DNA from: Terriglobia bacterium
GTDB lineage: Bacteria > Acidobacteriota > Terriglobia > JAIQFV01
Assembly (NCBI GenBank): GCA_020073085.1
Contig: JAIQFV010000001.1
Location: 248,001 to 312,000, forward strand
Direction: 5' to 3'
Length of the DNA: 64,000 bases
Position 1 is the stretch's first letter, and every line of letters begins with the position of its first letter. The translations under genes were made by a program, and so were the position numbers. The notes beneath the pieces were generated by a model, which was given only the letters and a program-made list of their open reading frames with translations, did not search any database and was not told the origin of the DNA. Positions 18,001-24,352 of the stretch are shown piece by piece.

Positions 18001-18906
18001 CAGTTCTTTCTGCCGGGCGACGGCTTGCGCCAGCAGGAGATTGGCGACGTTGGCGCACGCAATCAATAACAAGATGCCAACAGCCGCCAAAAGAACCCAA
18101 AGGGCTTTGCGGACACCCTGAACCATATGACTGCGGAGAGGGATGACTGCGACATCGACAGCGTCAACATCCTTTCCATACTGCACCTTGATCCGGTTTG
18201 CAATCGCCGTCATGTCGGCACGCGCCTGGTCGAGCGTCTCCCCGGGCCTCAGACGGGCAATCACGCCCCAGTTGTGGGCCGTGCGATAGGGGTTGACAGG
18301 TGCCTGGATCTCCTGAGGAATCCAGAGTTCAGATTGCTCGGGGAAATTGAAACTTGGCGGCATGATTCCGATGAGGGCGTAACTGCGGTTTTCGAATTTC
18401 AGAAACTTCCCTTCCAAGCCAAGGTCGCCCCCGAGCTGGCGTTTCCAGAAGCCATAACTGACTACGACAACTGGGATGGCGCCCGCCTGGGTGTCCGTAA
18501 TCTGAAAGGTGCGCCCAATTGACGGCGCCACGCCAAAGACTCGGAAGTAGTCGCGGGAAACCTGGCAAGCGGAGGCCCGGACCGGCTCGCTCCCGCCAGA
18601 AACCGAAGTCTGGCCACAAGAATAGAGTGCCATGTATTCAATGCTGCGGCTGCTTTGTTGCCAGTCCAGGAAGTTCGCTTCGGAGGCATCGCTCTGTCCA
18701 CCCCAGGCGGGAACCTCGCGGAGTTCCATGATGCGTTCCGGCGCCGCATACGGAAGGGGATGCAACAACACACCGTTCACGACCGTGAATATGGCCGTAC
18801 AGGCGCCAATTCCCAGCGCCAGTGTGAGGACGGTGACACCTGTGAATCCGGGCTGGCTCAGCAGGATGCGAATTGAAGATCGGAAATCTTGCAGTAAGCC
18901 GTTCAC
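15037..18906 (-). CDS. ADOP-type duplicated MacB/FtsX permease fused to GAF and SpoIIE/PP2C phosphatase domains
   Basis: 1289 residues with an unusual fusion. Residues ~1-806 are a complete ADOP permease: two MacB_PCD plus FtsX units, starting FRSSIRILLSQPGFTGVTVL and ending at RVDPLITIQQ, where stand-alone ADOP proteins normally stop. A linker leads to a GAF-like domain (~832-1000), a short helical signalling linker (~1003-1035) and a SpoIIE-type PP2C phosphatase (~1035-1289). The phosphatase retains its metal-binding acidic residues: Asp1058 (GDYFDY), Asp1076 (ADVAGKG), Asp1227 (YTDGVTEA) and Asp1279/1280 (GDDLTLL). PP2C/SpoIIE enzymes dephosphorylate anti-sigma antagonists or similar phosphoproteins. 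MacB/FtsX permeases couple to ATPases or act mechanically across the membrane. The fusion suggests envelope-state sensing relayed to a cytoplasmic phosphatase, which is inference. The frame is open throughout, with no sign of a frameshift. Confidence 0.88.
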   Translation of the reverse strand: MNGLLQDFRSSIRILLSQPGFTGVTVLTLALGIGACTAIFTVVNGVLLHPLPYAAPERIMELREVPAWGGQSDASEANFLDWQQSSRSIEYMALYSCGQTSVSGGSEPVRASACQVSRDYFRVFGVAPSIGRTFQITDTQAGAIPVVVVSYGFWKRQLGGDLGLEGKFLKFENRSYALIGIMPPSFNFPEQSELWIPQEIQAPVNPYRTAHNWGVIARLRPGETLDQARADMTAIANRIKVQYGKDVDAVDVAVIPLRSHMVQGVRKALWVLLAAVGILLLIACANVANLLLAQAVARQKELAIRAALGASRSRLIRQFLVENFLRCLAGGVLAVVISLWGVSAMLALSAQDLPRFQEIHVDGRVLVFALAVAVFTTLILGLVSATRISDPNLSDILKEEGRSSSSGPAHHHLQSLLVVLQVAMTLVLLTGAGLLARSFGRLLRVDLGFQTDSRLVADLSFPEPRDDREALRLAADLQRLLERLRALPGVLAVGGVSNLPLSSRLPSGEMLLEGRGERTIETSTGFCVASEGYFRAMGIPLIRGRLFTDTEGPGTPHVAVISQRAAQRLWPHEDVLGKRVNSGNMDGDDHWSTIVGIVGDVHDRGPDRPAYGDLYVDYRQRPRRTNDFSLVIHSQGDPIPLVPSIRQAVRALNPELPARFRTLDGIFSSSMTGQRFNLTVLAAFGGAGLLLAALGLYGVMAYSVAQRTREIGVRMALGAEPGQVIGLFLGDGSKLILTGLIIGVLGALALGRVFSTLLFEVSARDPLTLVAVSLPLFGISLLASYVPARRATRVDPLITIQQDKPLSWRSARRTSRPRLGAAKRQTAPHPTERQVLADLAASARGTSSLEELYSNAVETVRVAMGSRHAHAFFCDDATGDFLGAVSMPKIDPSGHSAGALRIKKDAFVIRRLSRLSTPLWIEAGDYEAWEQAEPPNLRERGIEERREEISALRAAQAGLVAPMRLKGETVGLLILGPREDGSGYDLKEREFVGDMATHLAFIVANSKLAGRVAEQERLVRELQMASEVQRRLLPQVSPTTEMVEIAGACTPARGVAGDYFDYVILDADHLGIVLADVAGKGMAAALLMSSIQASMRTLASRGAPPPAGVVAAINHLLVLSTGPSSYATLFYGQLDLKDLGFTFVNAGHNPPILIRAGQAGNGSALAGELGQQAGPDTSFSSASGQGAEFQVEYLSAGGPVVGMFSNLDYEQSTISLLKGDLLVAYTDGVTEASDSKGEEFGTERLIDLLLRERHLGARELVDKVKETIAQFTADAPLGDDLTLLVVKVQ

Positions 18907-19014
18907 AGAGGTTCCTACCTTGAATTGTGCCCTGGGGACCTTGATCAGGCTGCGTGCTCTTAATCCAACCAGCCTTATTGGGGGGAAGCGCTAACAACCG
19001 GCATCACAAAGCAG

Positions 19015-19075
19015 AGGAACAGACACCTGTACGACCAAGGTCGACGAACCTGTCCAAAATGCAGGTGCCTGTCCC
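19015..19075. repeat. REP-like inverted repeat, GGGACAGACACC family, copy 2
   Basis: AGGAACAGACACCT (19015-19028) and AGGTGCCTGTCCC (19063-19075) are imperfect inverted arms matching the copy at 587-648. The element sits immediately downstream of the cupin gene's stop (minus strand). Confidence 0.6.
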
Positions 19076-19085
19076 GAATCTTTTC

Positions 19086-19808
19086 CTACTTGCTCGCAGC
19101 CTTGCCTCCTAGTGCACCTTTCATCTCAATATGAAACCCCTCGAAGGCCTTGGTTCCCGTATTCTGTACACTGTGCTGAACCGCCTGTCTCCAGTATGCC
19201 TCGCCGGCCTTCCCAGTAGTGGGAGTAGTTTTCCCGTCCGACGTGGTAACCTTAGCCATGGCGTCGGTCAGCATGACCTGGACGTTATCCGGGTGTCCAT
19301 GCAGGGGGGACTTCTCTCCAGGCTCGAAGTGATAGCGGATGACACGCAATTGTTCGTTCTCAAACCCCACTTTGTTATGTTTCGGGTCCGCCGTGACGAC
19401 ATCCTGCGCACCGGCGGGCAATGCAGAGGCCGGCTTCTTGGGCTCAATCAGGATTCCCACGATGGGCTTGTCCCCGGTGTTCTCCACCACATGCGTCGCG
19501 GGTCCACGCCACGCTGCCGATCCAGCCTTCCCATGGAGCTCTGACGTCTTCCCATCCGGCGTGGTCACCTTGCCATTTACATCCGAGAGGAAGATATTCA
19601 CATTGTTGGGGTGACTGTGGTTGGCCGTCTTGTCGCCCGGCGCAATCGTGTACCTCACGACACGCACCTGGTCGTTTTCAAACACCACCTTGTGATGGGC
19701 CGCATCGGCCTTGACGGCATCCAACTCCTGTGCCACGGCGAGTGATCCACCCGGACAAACGAACGCGAGAACGCAAGTCAAGGCGGCGATCCCTTTTAGT
19801 AAACGCAT
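19086..19808 (-). CDS. Exported double-cupin protein
   Basis: 240 residues with a signal peptide (MRLLKGIAALTCVLAFVCPG, cleavage near AVAQE) and two homologous cupin repeats. Repeat 1 (about 35-125) has NHSHPNNVNIFL and repeat 2 (about 145-230) has LHGHPDNVQVML. Each keeps one HxHP metal-site motif, and the halves share VVFENDQVRVVRY/VGFENEQLRVIRY openings, showing internal duplication. A strong AGGAGG precedes the ATG. Small periplasmic cupins of this kind are common but rarely characterised, so enzymatic, metal-binding and sensory roles are all possible. It lies between the permease-phosphatase fusion and the histidine kinase on the same strand, with gaps of 180-280 bases. Confidence 0.78.
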   Translation of the reverse strand: MRLLKGIAALTCVLAFVCPGGSLAVAQELDAVKADAAHHKVVFENDQVRVVRYTIAPGDKTANHSHPNNVNIFLSDVNGKVTTPDGKTSELHGKAGSAAWRGPATHVVENTGDKPIVGILIEPKKPASALPAGAQDVVTADPKHNKVGFENEQLRVIRYHFEPGEKSPLHGHPDNVQVMLTDAMAKVTTSDGKTTPTTGKAGEAYWRQAVQHSVQNTGTKAFEGFHIEMKGALGGKAASK

Positions 19809-20088
19809 CCCATACCTCCTAATGTTGTGTAATGAAAACTACTTGATTGTTGATTCCTCAGACCGGCCCCTGTCTTGCGCCCCCCATCCGGCAATTGTCT
19901 GCCGGCGGGAGCCCGACCGGAGGGTTGGCTGAAGGTCTGAACAAAACAAAATTCCAGAATCTAATTCCACTCTCAGACAAAGGCCGAAATTCTGCAAAAC
20001 TCCCGATTCATGATATTCGTCGGAGCAGTTCCTGTATCCAGCCGTCTCGGTCTGCGGGTCAAGATCGCATCAATTCCCCGCACGTCTA

Positions 20089-21225
20089 TCATGAGGAGAC
20101 AGGGATACACGCCCGGAAGGTGGTTCCTTCGCCCAGGGTGCTGGTGAAGGAGACTTTTCCCCCGAGGTACCGCTCGCACAGCAACTTCATGCTGTATGTT
20201 CCCAGCCCGCGACTGCTCCCTTTGGTGGAGAAGGAGCGCTGGAAAATCTGAAGCTGGATGTCGCGCGGGATGCATTGAGGATTGTGCACCCAGAATTCGA
20301 TGGCGTGATCCATCGCATCGCACCCCAGGGTGACGGTCTCGTTCTGCGCGCTCGCCTCGAGGGCATTCTTGGCCATATTGCCAACGATGCGGCGCAACAG
20401 AACCGGATCGGACTCGAATTCGGTGTTCACCGCCTTCGAATCAATCCTCAAGTGCCGGCCCCGGGCCACCTCGTGATTCATGTACAACTCGAGGGTTTCA
20501 TTCAACAACTGCATGGAAGTGACTCGGTCCAGATTCAGTCTGAGCTCGTCGTTCTCGGCAGCCGACAGATCCCGCTGCGCGGTGATTTCCTCAATCATCG
20601 AAGAAGACAGCGCATCCAGACTTTCGGAGAACCTCCTGGCCTCCTCGGGGTCCGACTCCTTGAGAAGTTCAATGAATCCCCGCAGACCGCTGGCCGTGTT
20701 GAGCAGGTCATGAAAGAAAATACGCTCCAGGACCCTCCTTCTCTTCTCGTGGCTGATGTCCATGAGGGTGAACACGGTAAACGGCTCCCCCTTCATGCGA
20801 AGGGGGCTCGCGAAGACCCTGAGATCGAGCGCTTCGATACCGCCGATTCTCACGATACGGCACTCCTCAACAGAGAAGCGGCCCTCCTGGCTCGCGAGAA
20901 TTGCCCTGACCGCCCCACAGGTCGAGCAAGATTCCGTGGTCCCGCATCCCCCCTCACCCTCGTAGGCGTGCCCGCAGTGGAAGGCCTCTCCGTGCCGGAG
21001 ACCGATAATACTGTCGGATTTTTGAAGGTTGAGGAAACTGAGCAGGCTTTGATTGGCCAGGACGATCTGACGTTCTTTGTTGAGGACCACCACCATGTCG
21101 AAGACGTGATCCAGAAATGTCCTGACCATGGATTCGCGTGAAAACTGGTGAACTTGATCCAAGAGCTTTTCAGGGGTCGCTCGTTCCGCGGGAGCGAATA
21201 AACTCGGTACTTTTGGTTTGTCCAT
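20089..21225 (-). CDS. PAS-domain sensor histidine kinase with a four-cysteine PAS insertion
   Basis: 378 residues from the ATG at 21225; an upstream in-frame start at 21309 would add 28 residues that look non-coding. It has no transmembrane segment, so it is cytosolic. A PAS domain (~38-155) contains C84-x9-C94-x5-C100-x2-C103 (HCGHAYEGEGGCG and CSTCGA), suggestive of a metal or redox site. The dimerisation helix has the phospho-acceptor His172 in FFHDLLN. The ATPase part has the N box NMAKNALEAS and a G box in RGLGTYSMKLL. The usual DxGxG motif is replaced by a HNPQCIP loop, as I recall from one related kinase subgroup. No response regulator gene is adjacent, so it is an orphan kinase here. 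Confidence 0.83.
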   Translation of the reverse strand: MDKPKVPSLFAPAERATPEKLLDQVHQFSRESMVRTFLDHVFDMVVVLNKERQIVLANQSLLSFLNLQKSDSIIGLRHGEAFHCGHAYEGEGGCGTTESCSTCGAVRAILASQEGRFSVEECRIVRIGGIEALDLRVFASPLRMKGEPFTVFTLMDISHEKRRRVLERIFFHDLLNTASGLRGFIELLKESDPEEARRFSESLDALSSSMIEEITAQRDLSAAENDELRLNLDRVTSMQLLNETLELYMNHEVARGRHLRIDSKAVNTEFESDPVLLRRIVGNMAKNALEASAQNETVTLGCDAMDHAIEFWVHNPQCIPRDIQLQIFQRSFSTKGSSRGLGTYSMKLLCERYLGGKVSFTSTLGEGTTFRACIPVSS

Positions 21226-21659
21226 GTCGCCATCCACCGATTCCGGGAGAATTCCAGGCCCACTCCGTCTGCTCCACAAGACTGAGGCTCCGCTTTCTGC
21301 GCTCCCCAATTGTCACTCAACCGGCGCAAAAGCCAGGGGCAAACGAGAGAAGAAATTCGAATTCCAGATGTAAAGCAAATTTCAGGATGCCGAACCAGGT
21401 GGCGGCAGAGCTCCGAATTCACGGAAGGACTGCTCCCTGGTCACAATACTGCTCTCCACCGCAATAACAAGCGTCACGGGAAGGGCAGATCCTACGAACA
21501 CAAGCAAGCGCGGAAGCTGGGAAGAATCTTCAGTCGCCTCTCGGCCCGCGGGCCGGTCCCGATCCGTCCTTGATCGCTTTGGAAATGGTCCGGTAAATCA
21601 AGTGTACAACGGAGCGCCCACAGGACAATCGCCTCTCATGGGCGCTCCGAGCCGGTTCA
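21226..21659. other. Intergenic region upstream of the histidine kinase
   Basis: About 430 bases without a supported gene. It contains a hairpin next to the peroxiredoxin stop (21611-21648) and presumably the kinase promoter, which I could not pinpoint. Confidence 0.55.
21611..21648 (-). terminator. Hairpin downstream of the peroxiredoxin gene
   Basis: GGAGCGCCCA (21611-21620) and TGGGCGCTCC (21639-21648) form a perfect 10-bp stem with an 18-base loop, 11 bases past the peroxiredoxin stop on the minus strand. No clear U tract follows, so it may stabilise the mRNA end rather than terminate by itself. Confidence 0.45.
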
Positions 21660-22292
21660 TTACGAAGGCTGTTTGGTGATCCGCAAATAAGGCTTCAACG
21701 TTCTAAACCCTGCCGGAAATTTCTTTTTTGCATCTTCGTCGGAGATGGCGGGCGCGATGATGACGTCCTGACCCTGTCTCCAATTGACCGGCGTCGCAAC
21801 GCTGTGCTTGGCCGTAAGCTGCAAAGAATCAATCACGCGCAAGATTTCATCAAAATTGCGGCCCGTGCTGGCGGGATAGGTGATGGTCAACTTGACTTTC
21901 TTGTCCGGCCCGATCACGAAAACCGAACGGACCGTGAAGGTGTCGTTCGCTGCCGGGTGAATCATGTCATAAAGATTTGAGACCTTGCGGTCTCCATCGG
22001 CAATGACTGGAAAGTTCAGCACGTGACCCTGGGTTTCCTTAATGTCGTTGGCCCATCTCTTGTGATCATCCAGCGGATCAACACTCAATCCGATGACCTT
22101 CACGTGGCGTTTATCGAACTCCGATTTCAGGCGCGCCACTTCGCCGAGTTCCGTGGTGCACACTGGAGTGAAATCCCGGGGATGTGAAAATAAAACCCCC
22201 CAGCTGTCTCCCAACCATTGATGAAAACTAATCGACCCCTCTGTCGTCTGCGCCGTAAAGTCCGGCGCCACATCTCCTAACCGAATCGCCAT
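21660..22292 (-). CDS. 1-Cys peroxiredoxin (Prx6/AhpC-TSA family)
   Basis: 210 residues. Peroxiredoxins reduce hydrogen peroxide and organic peroxides through a peroxidatic cysteine. Here it is Cys45 in DFTPVCTTELGEV, with the conserved SHPRDFTPVCTTE context and a distal Arg region at MIHPAANDTFTVRSVF. It is the only cysteine in the protein, so the enzyme is a 1-Cys type that must be recycled by an external thiol. The C-terminal ~60 residues (VNWRQGQDVIIAP, then the KYPAG-like FPAGFRTLKPYLR) are the Prx6-specific extension. Length is normal for the subgroup. A long imperfect hairpin lies about 70 bases upstream (22362-22421). Confidence 0.93.
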   Translation of the reverse strand: MAIRLGDVAPDFTAQTTEGSISFHQWLGDSWGVLFSHPRDFTPVCTTELGEVARLKSEFDKRHVKVIGLSVDPLDDHKRWANDIKETQGHVLNFPVIADGDRKVSNLYDMIHPAANDTFTVRSVFVIGPDKKVKLTITYPASTGRNFDEILRVIDSLQLTAKHSVATPVNWRQGQDVIIAPAISDEDAKKKFPAGFRTLKPYLRITKQPS

Positions 22293-22361
22293 ACCTCATT
22301 CTCCTCTCTATGGAAACCTCACCGTAAAACCTTCGACCTCTTACGAAGAAGGGAGGTCTTC

Positions 22362-22421
22362 CGAGTATCAGTTCCGCCGCCTCCTGCTCTCGAAGCAGGA
22401 AACCTGCGGTTGGAATACTCG
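22362..22421 (-). promoter_or_regulatory. Structured leader candidate upstream of the peroxiredoxin gene
   Basis: Nested pairings run CGAGTAT/ATACTCG (7 bp), TCC/GGA, CCGC/GCGG and TCCTGCT/AGCAGGA (7 bp, loop 22389-22393). Together they give about 21 base pairs over 60 bases. The element would lie in the 5' leader of the peroxiredoxin mRNA if transcription starts beyond it. No known riboswitch class is recognised. Confidence 0.4.
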
Positions 22422-22552
22422 AGGACTCCTGCCCTCGGTTCCGTACCTTTTCAGATAACAACACTCTATCCATCAATCAACCACTTGTCAATATTGGGAC
22501 TGTGGTCGTGGCGGATAAGGATCGACGGGGAGAGGCTGGAGGGGAGATCATT

Positions 22553-22602
22553 GAAAAAATCCAAAATCCAAATTCCCAATAAAACCCAAATTCCAAATTC
22601 CA
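22553..22602. repeat. A-rich dispersed repeat, copy 1
   Basis: The stretch contains TCCAAAATCCAAATTCCC, then AAAACCCAAATTCCAAATTCC. The same core AAAACCCAAATTCCA recurs at 28320-28360, and a reverse-complement relative lies at 54030-54093. Confidence 0.6.
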
Positions 22603-22885
22603 GACGACAGTGCCTTGTTTTGCCGGCCCAATCGACTCCGACGGACGGTTCGGGCCATCAAATACCACCCGACCGAGATTCCTTGCCTTATTTAAGCAAC
22701 TGGGTCTCGGACCTTATTCCGATTCCCGCGACCCGGGCCCTATCCATTCCAAAAACCATCTAGGAAATCGCGGTGCAAACCGATAAAATCTGTGCTTTTT
22801 ATCGGCTTCTTTTCGGGGACGAGCCTGCTCTCTGCCGGGAATGTTTCACCTGCTGAGAAAATCTTATTGGGCTCGAGGGTGACAG

Positions 22886-24163
22886 GTGAACAGTCGGTCT
22901 CATTTTCTCGCTTTGAAGCATCGCAACTTCCGGCTGATTTGGGCGGGACAGCTGATTTCGTTTTCCGGGTCGGCGATGCAAATGGCTGCAATCTTATGGC
23001 ATGTCTCGCTGCTGGTTCCGGAAGACCGTAAAGGTCTTGCGCTTGGGATGGTTGGGCTGGTTCGGGTGCTGCCCATCATCTTCTTCTCGCTCGTCAGTGG
23101 TGTGGCCGCCGATGTCTTTGATCGTCGGAGGCTGATGCTGATCACTCAAAGCACGTTGGCTGTTCTGGCGGCCCTGCTGGCCCTGTTGACTTTTCGCGGG
23201 CTCACGACCGTCTGGCCGATTTATCTTTTGGCGGCCTTGACCTCGGCGGCCGGCGCCTTCGACAGCCCGGCCCGCCAGTCGCTTATTCCAAACCTGGTCC
23301 CGCGCGAACACCTGCCTAACGCCATCAGTTTGAACGCCATCATGTTCCAGGTGGCTGCCGTGGTGGGACCCTCTCTGGCGGGAGTGGTGATCGCCTCCCT
23401 GGGAGTGGGCTGGGCATACATCTTCAATTCGGTCTCGTTCGTCATGGTTATCCTTGCACTGATCCTGATGCGCGACGTTCCGGTGGTGCAAGGCAGGGAA
23501 AAGGGCACGATGAGCCGCCGTGCCGTCGGAGAGGGGCTTCGCTTTGTCTTTGCTTCGCCGATCATCCGTTCCACGATGCTGTTGGATTTCTTTGCCACAT
23601 TCTTCTCTTCAGCCACTGCCCTGCTCCCCATCTTTGCCCAGGATATCTTGCGGGTCGGGCCACGGGGCTATGGCTGGCTTTATGCCGGGCCCTCAATTGG
23701 CGCCTTGTTGGCCAGTCTCTTCATGGTCCGCGCCGTCGACCAGATCAACCGGCGGGGGGCGGTCCTGTTGTGGGCCGTTACAGGGTATGGGCTGGCCACC
23801 GTGCTCTTCGGCGTGTCGCACTACTTCTGGCTGACCCTTGTTTCCCTCGCTCTCACCGGCGCGACCGATACCGTCAGCATGGTGTTGAGGAACCTCATCC
23901 GTCAGCTCGAAACTCCTGACCACCTGCGGGGCCGGATGACGAGTGTGAATATGGTGTTTTTCATGGGAGGGCCGCAGTTGGGTGAGATGGAGGCGGGGCT
24001 GGTGGCCAACTGGTGGGGGGCCCCGCTTTCTGTGATCAGTGGAGGCATCGGCTGCTTGATCGCAACCACTTGGATCGCGCGGACAACACCGGTCCTTCCC
24101 AGATATCGACGGGAAGTGCACCTGGCAGAGGTCACCGGCCTCAAACTCGATGCCAAGACCTGA
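22886..24163 (+). CDS. MFS-type transporter (EntS/MFS_3-like)
   Basis: 425 residues with about 12 hydrophobic segments, GTG start. The early FRLIWAGQLISFSGSAMQ, the cytoplasmic loop GVAADVFDRRRLMLITQ (motif-A-like after TM2) and PARQSLIPNLVPREHLPNAI are hallmarks of the MFS_3 group that includes the enterobactin exporter EntS. Members export siderophores, macrolides or unknown metabolites; the substrate cannot be predicted here. No biosynthetic cluster is adjacent. It is divergent from the peroxiredoxin gene and convergent with the S9 peptidase gene. Confidence 0.86.
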   Translation: MNSRSHFLALKHRNFRLIWAGQLISFSGSAMQMAAILWHVSLLVPEDRKGLALGMVGLVRVLPIIFFSLVSGVAADVFDRRRLMLITQSTLAVLAALLALLTFRGLTTVWPIYLLAALTSAAGAFDSPARQSLIPNLVPREHLPNAISLNAIMFQVAAVVGPSLAGVVIASLGVGWAYIFNSVSFVMVILALILMRDVPVVQGREKGTMSRRAVGEGLRFVFASPIIRSTMLLDFFATFFSSATALLPIFAQDILRVGPRGYGWLYAGPSIGALLASLFMVRAVDQINRRGAVLLWAVTGYGLATVLFGVSHYFWLTLVSLALTGATDTVSMVLRNLIRQLETPDHLRGRMTSVNMVFFMGGPQLGEMEAGLVANWWGAPLSVISGGIGCLIATTWIARTTPVLPRYRREVHLAEVTGLKLDAKT

Positions 24164-24260
24164 GGCCATGCATCCGAATGGATTCGAAACAGAACTCAAA
24201 TACCCGTGGCACGGCGGAGGCCCCTTGCCCTCCGGAGCTTTCTCCAGGCCTCAGTGAGGG

Positions 24261-24280
24261 GTTTCCTCCTCCCAGGAAAC
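24261..24280. terminator. Weak hairpin between convergent genes
   Basis: GTTTCCT and AGGAAAC form a 7-bp stem with a 6-base loop between the MFS and S9 peptidase stops. There is no U tract, so terminator function is uncertain. Confidence 0.25.
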
Positions 24281-24352
24281 ATGTCCCAAGAGACTCCGGC
24301 GCCATACCGCCAAGAGAGTAACGGGGGCGTCACCCGGACGCAGGTCGTCGCA

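Larger units (their letters stand above)
22293..22885. other. Divergent intergenic region between peroxiredoxin and MFS genes
   Basis: 593 bases holding the regulatory signals for two divergent genes. It contains a ~60-base imperfect hairpin (22362-22421) and one copy of an A-rich dispersed repeat (22553-22602). No coding frame is supported. Confidence 0.6.

Noticed and set aside
17008-18069. 353-codon frame antisense to the ADOP permease
   Set aside because: Shadow frame; low-complexity Arg/His/Gln-rich translation and no start signal.
15037-18906. Possible assembly join of two separate genes (permease and phosphatase)
   Set aside because: The frame runs through the linker with no stop and no repeat at the junction, and the protein ends normally; kept as a fusion, but listed as checkable.
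20275-21141. 288-codon frame antisense to the histidine kinase
   Set aside because: Shadow of conserved kinase sequence without a ribosome-binding site or motif.
22362-22421. tRNA-like fold upstream of the peroxiredoxin gene
   Set aside because: Stems are nested in one hairpin rather than a cloverleaf, with no TTCGA-type T loop or CCA context, so it is not a tRNA.
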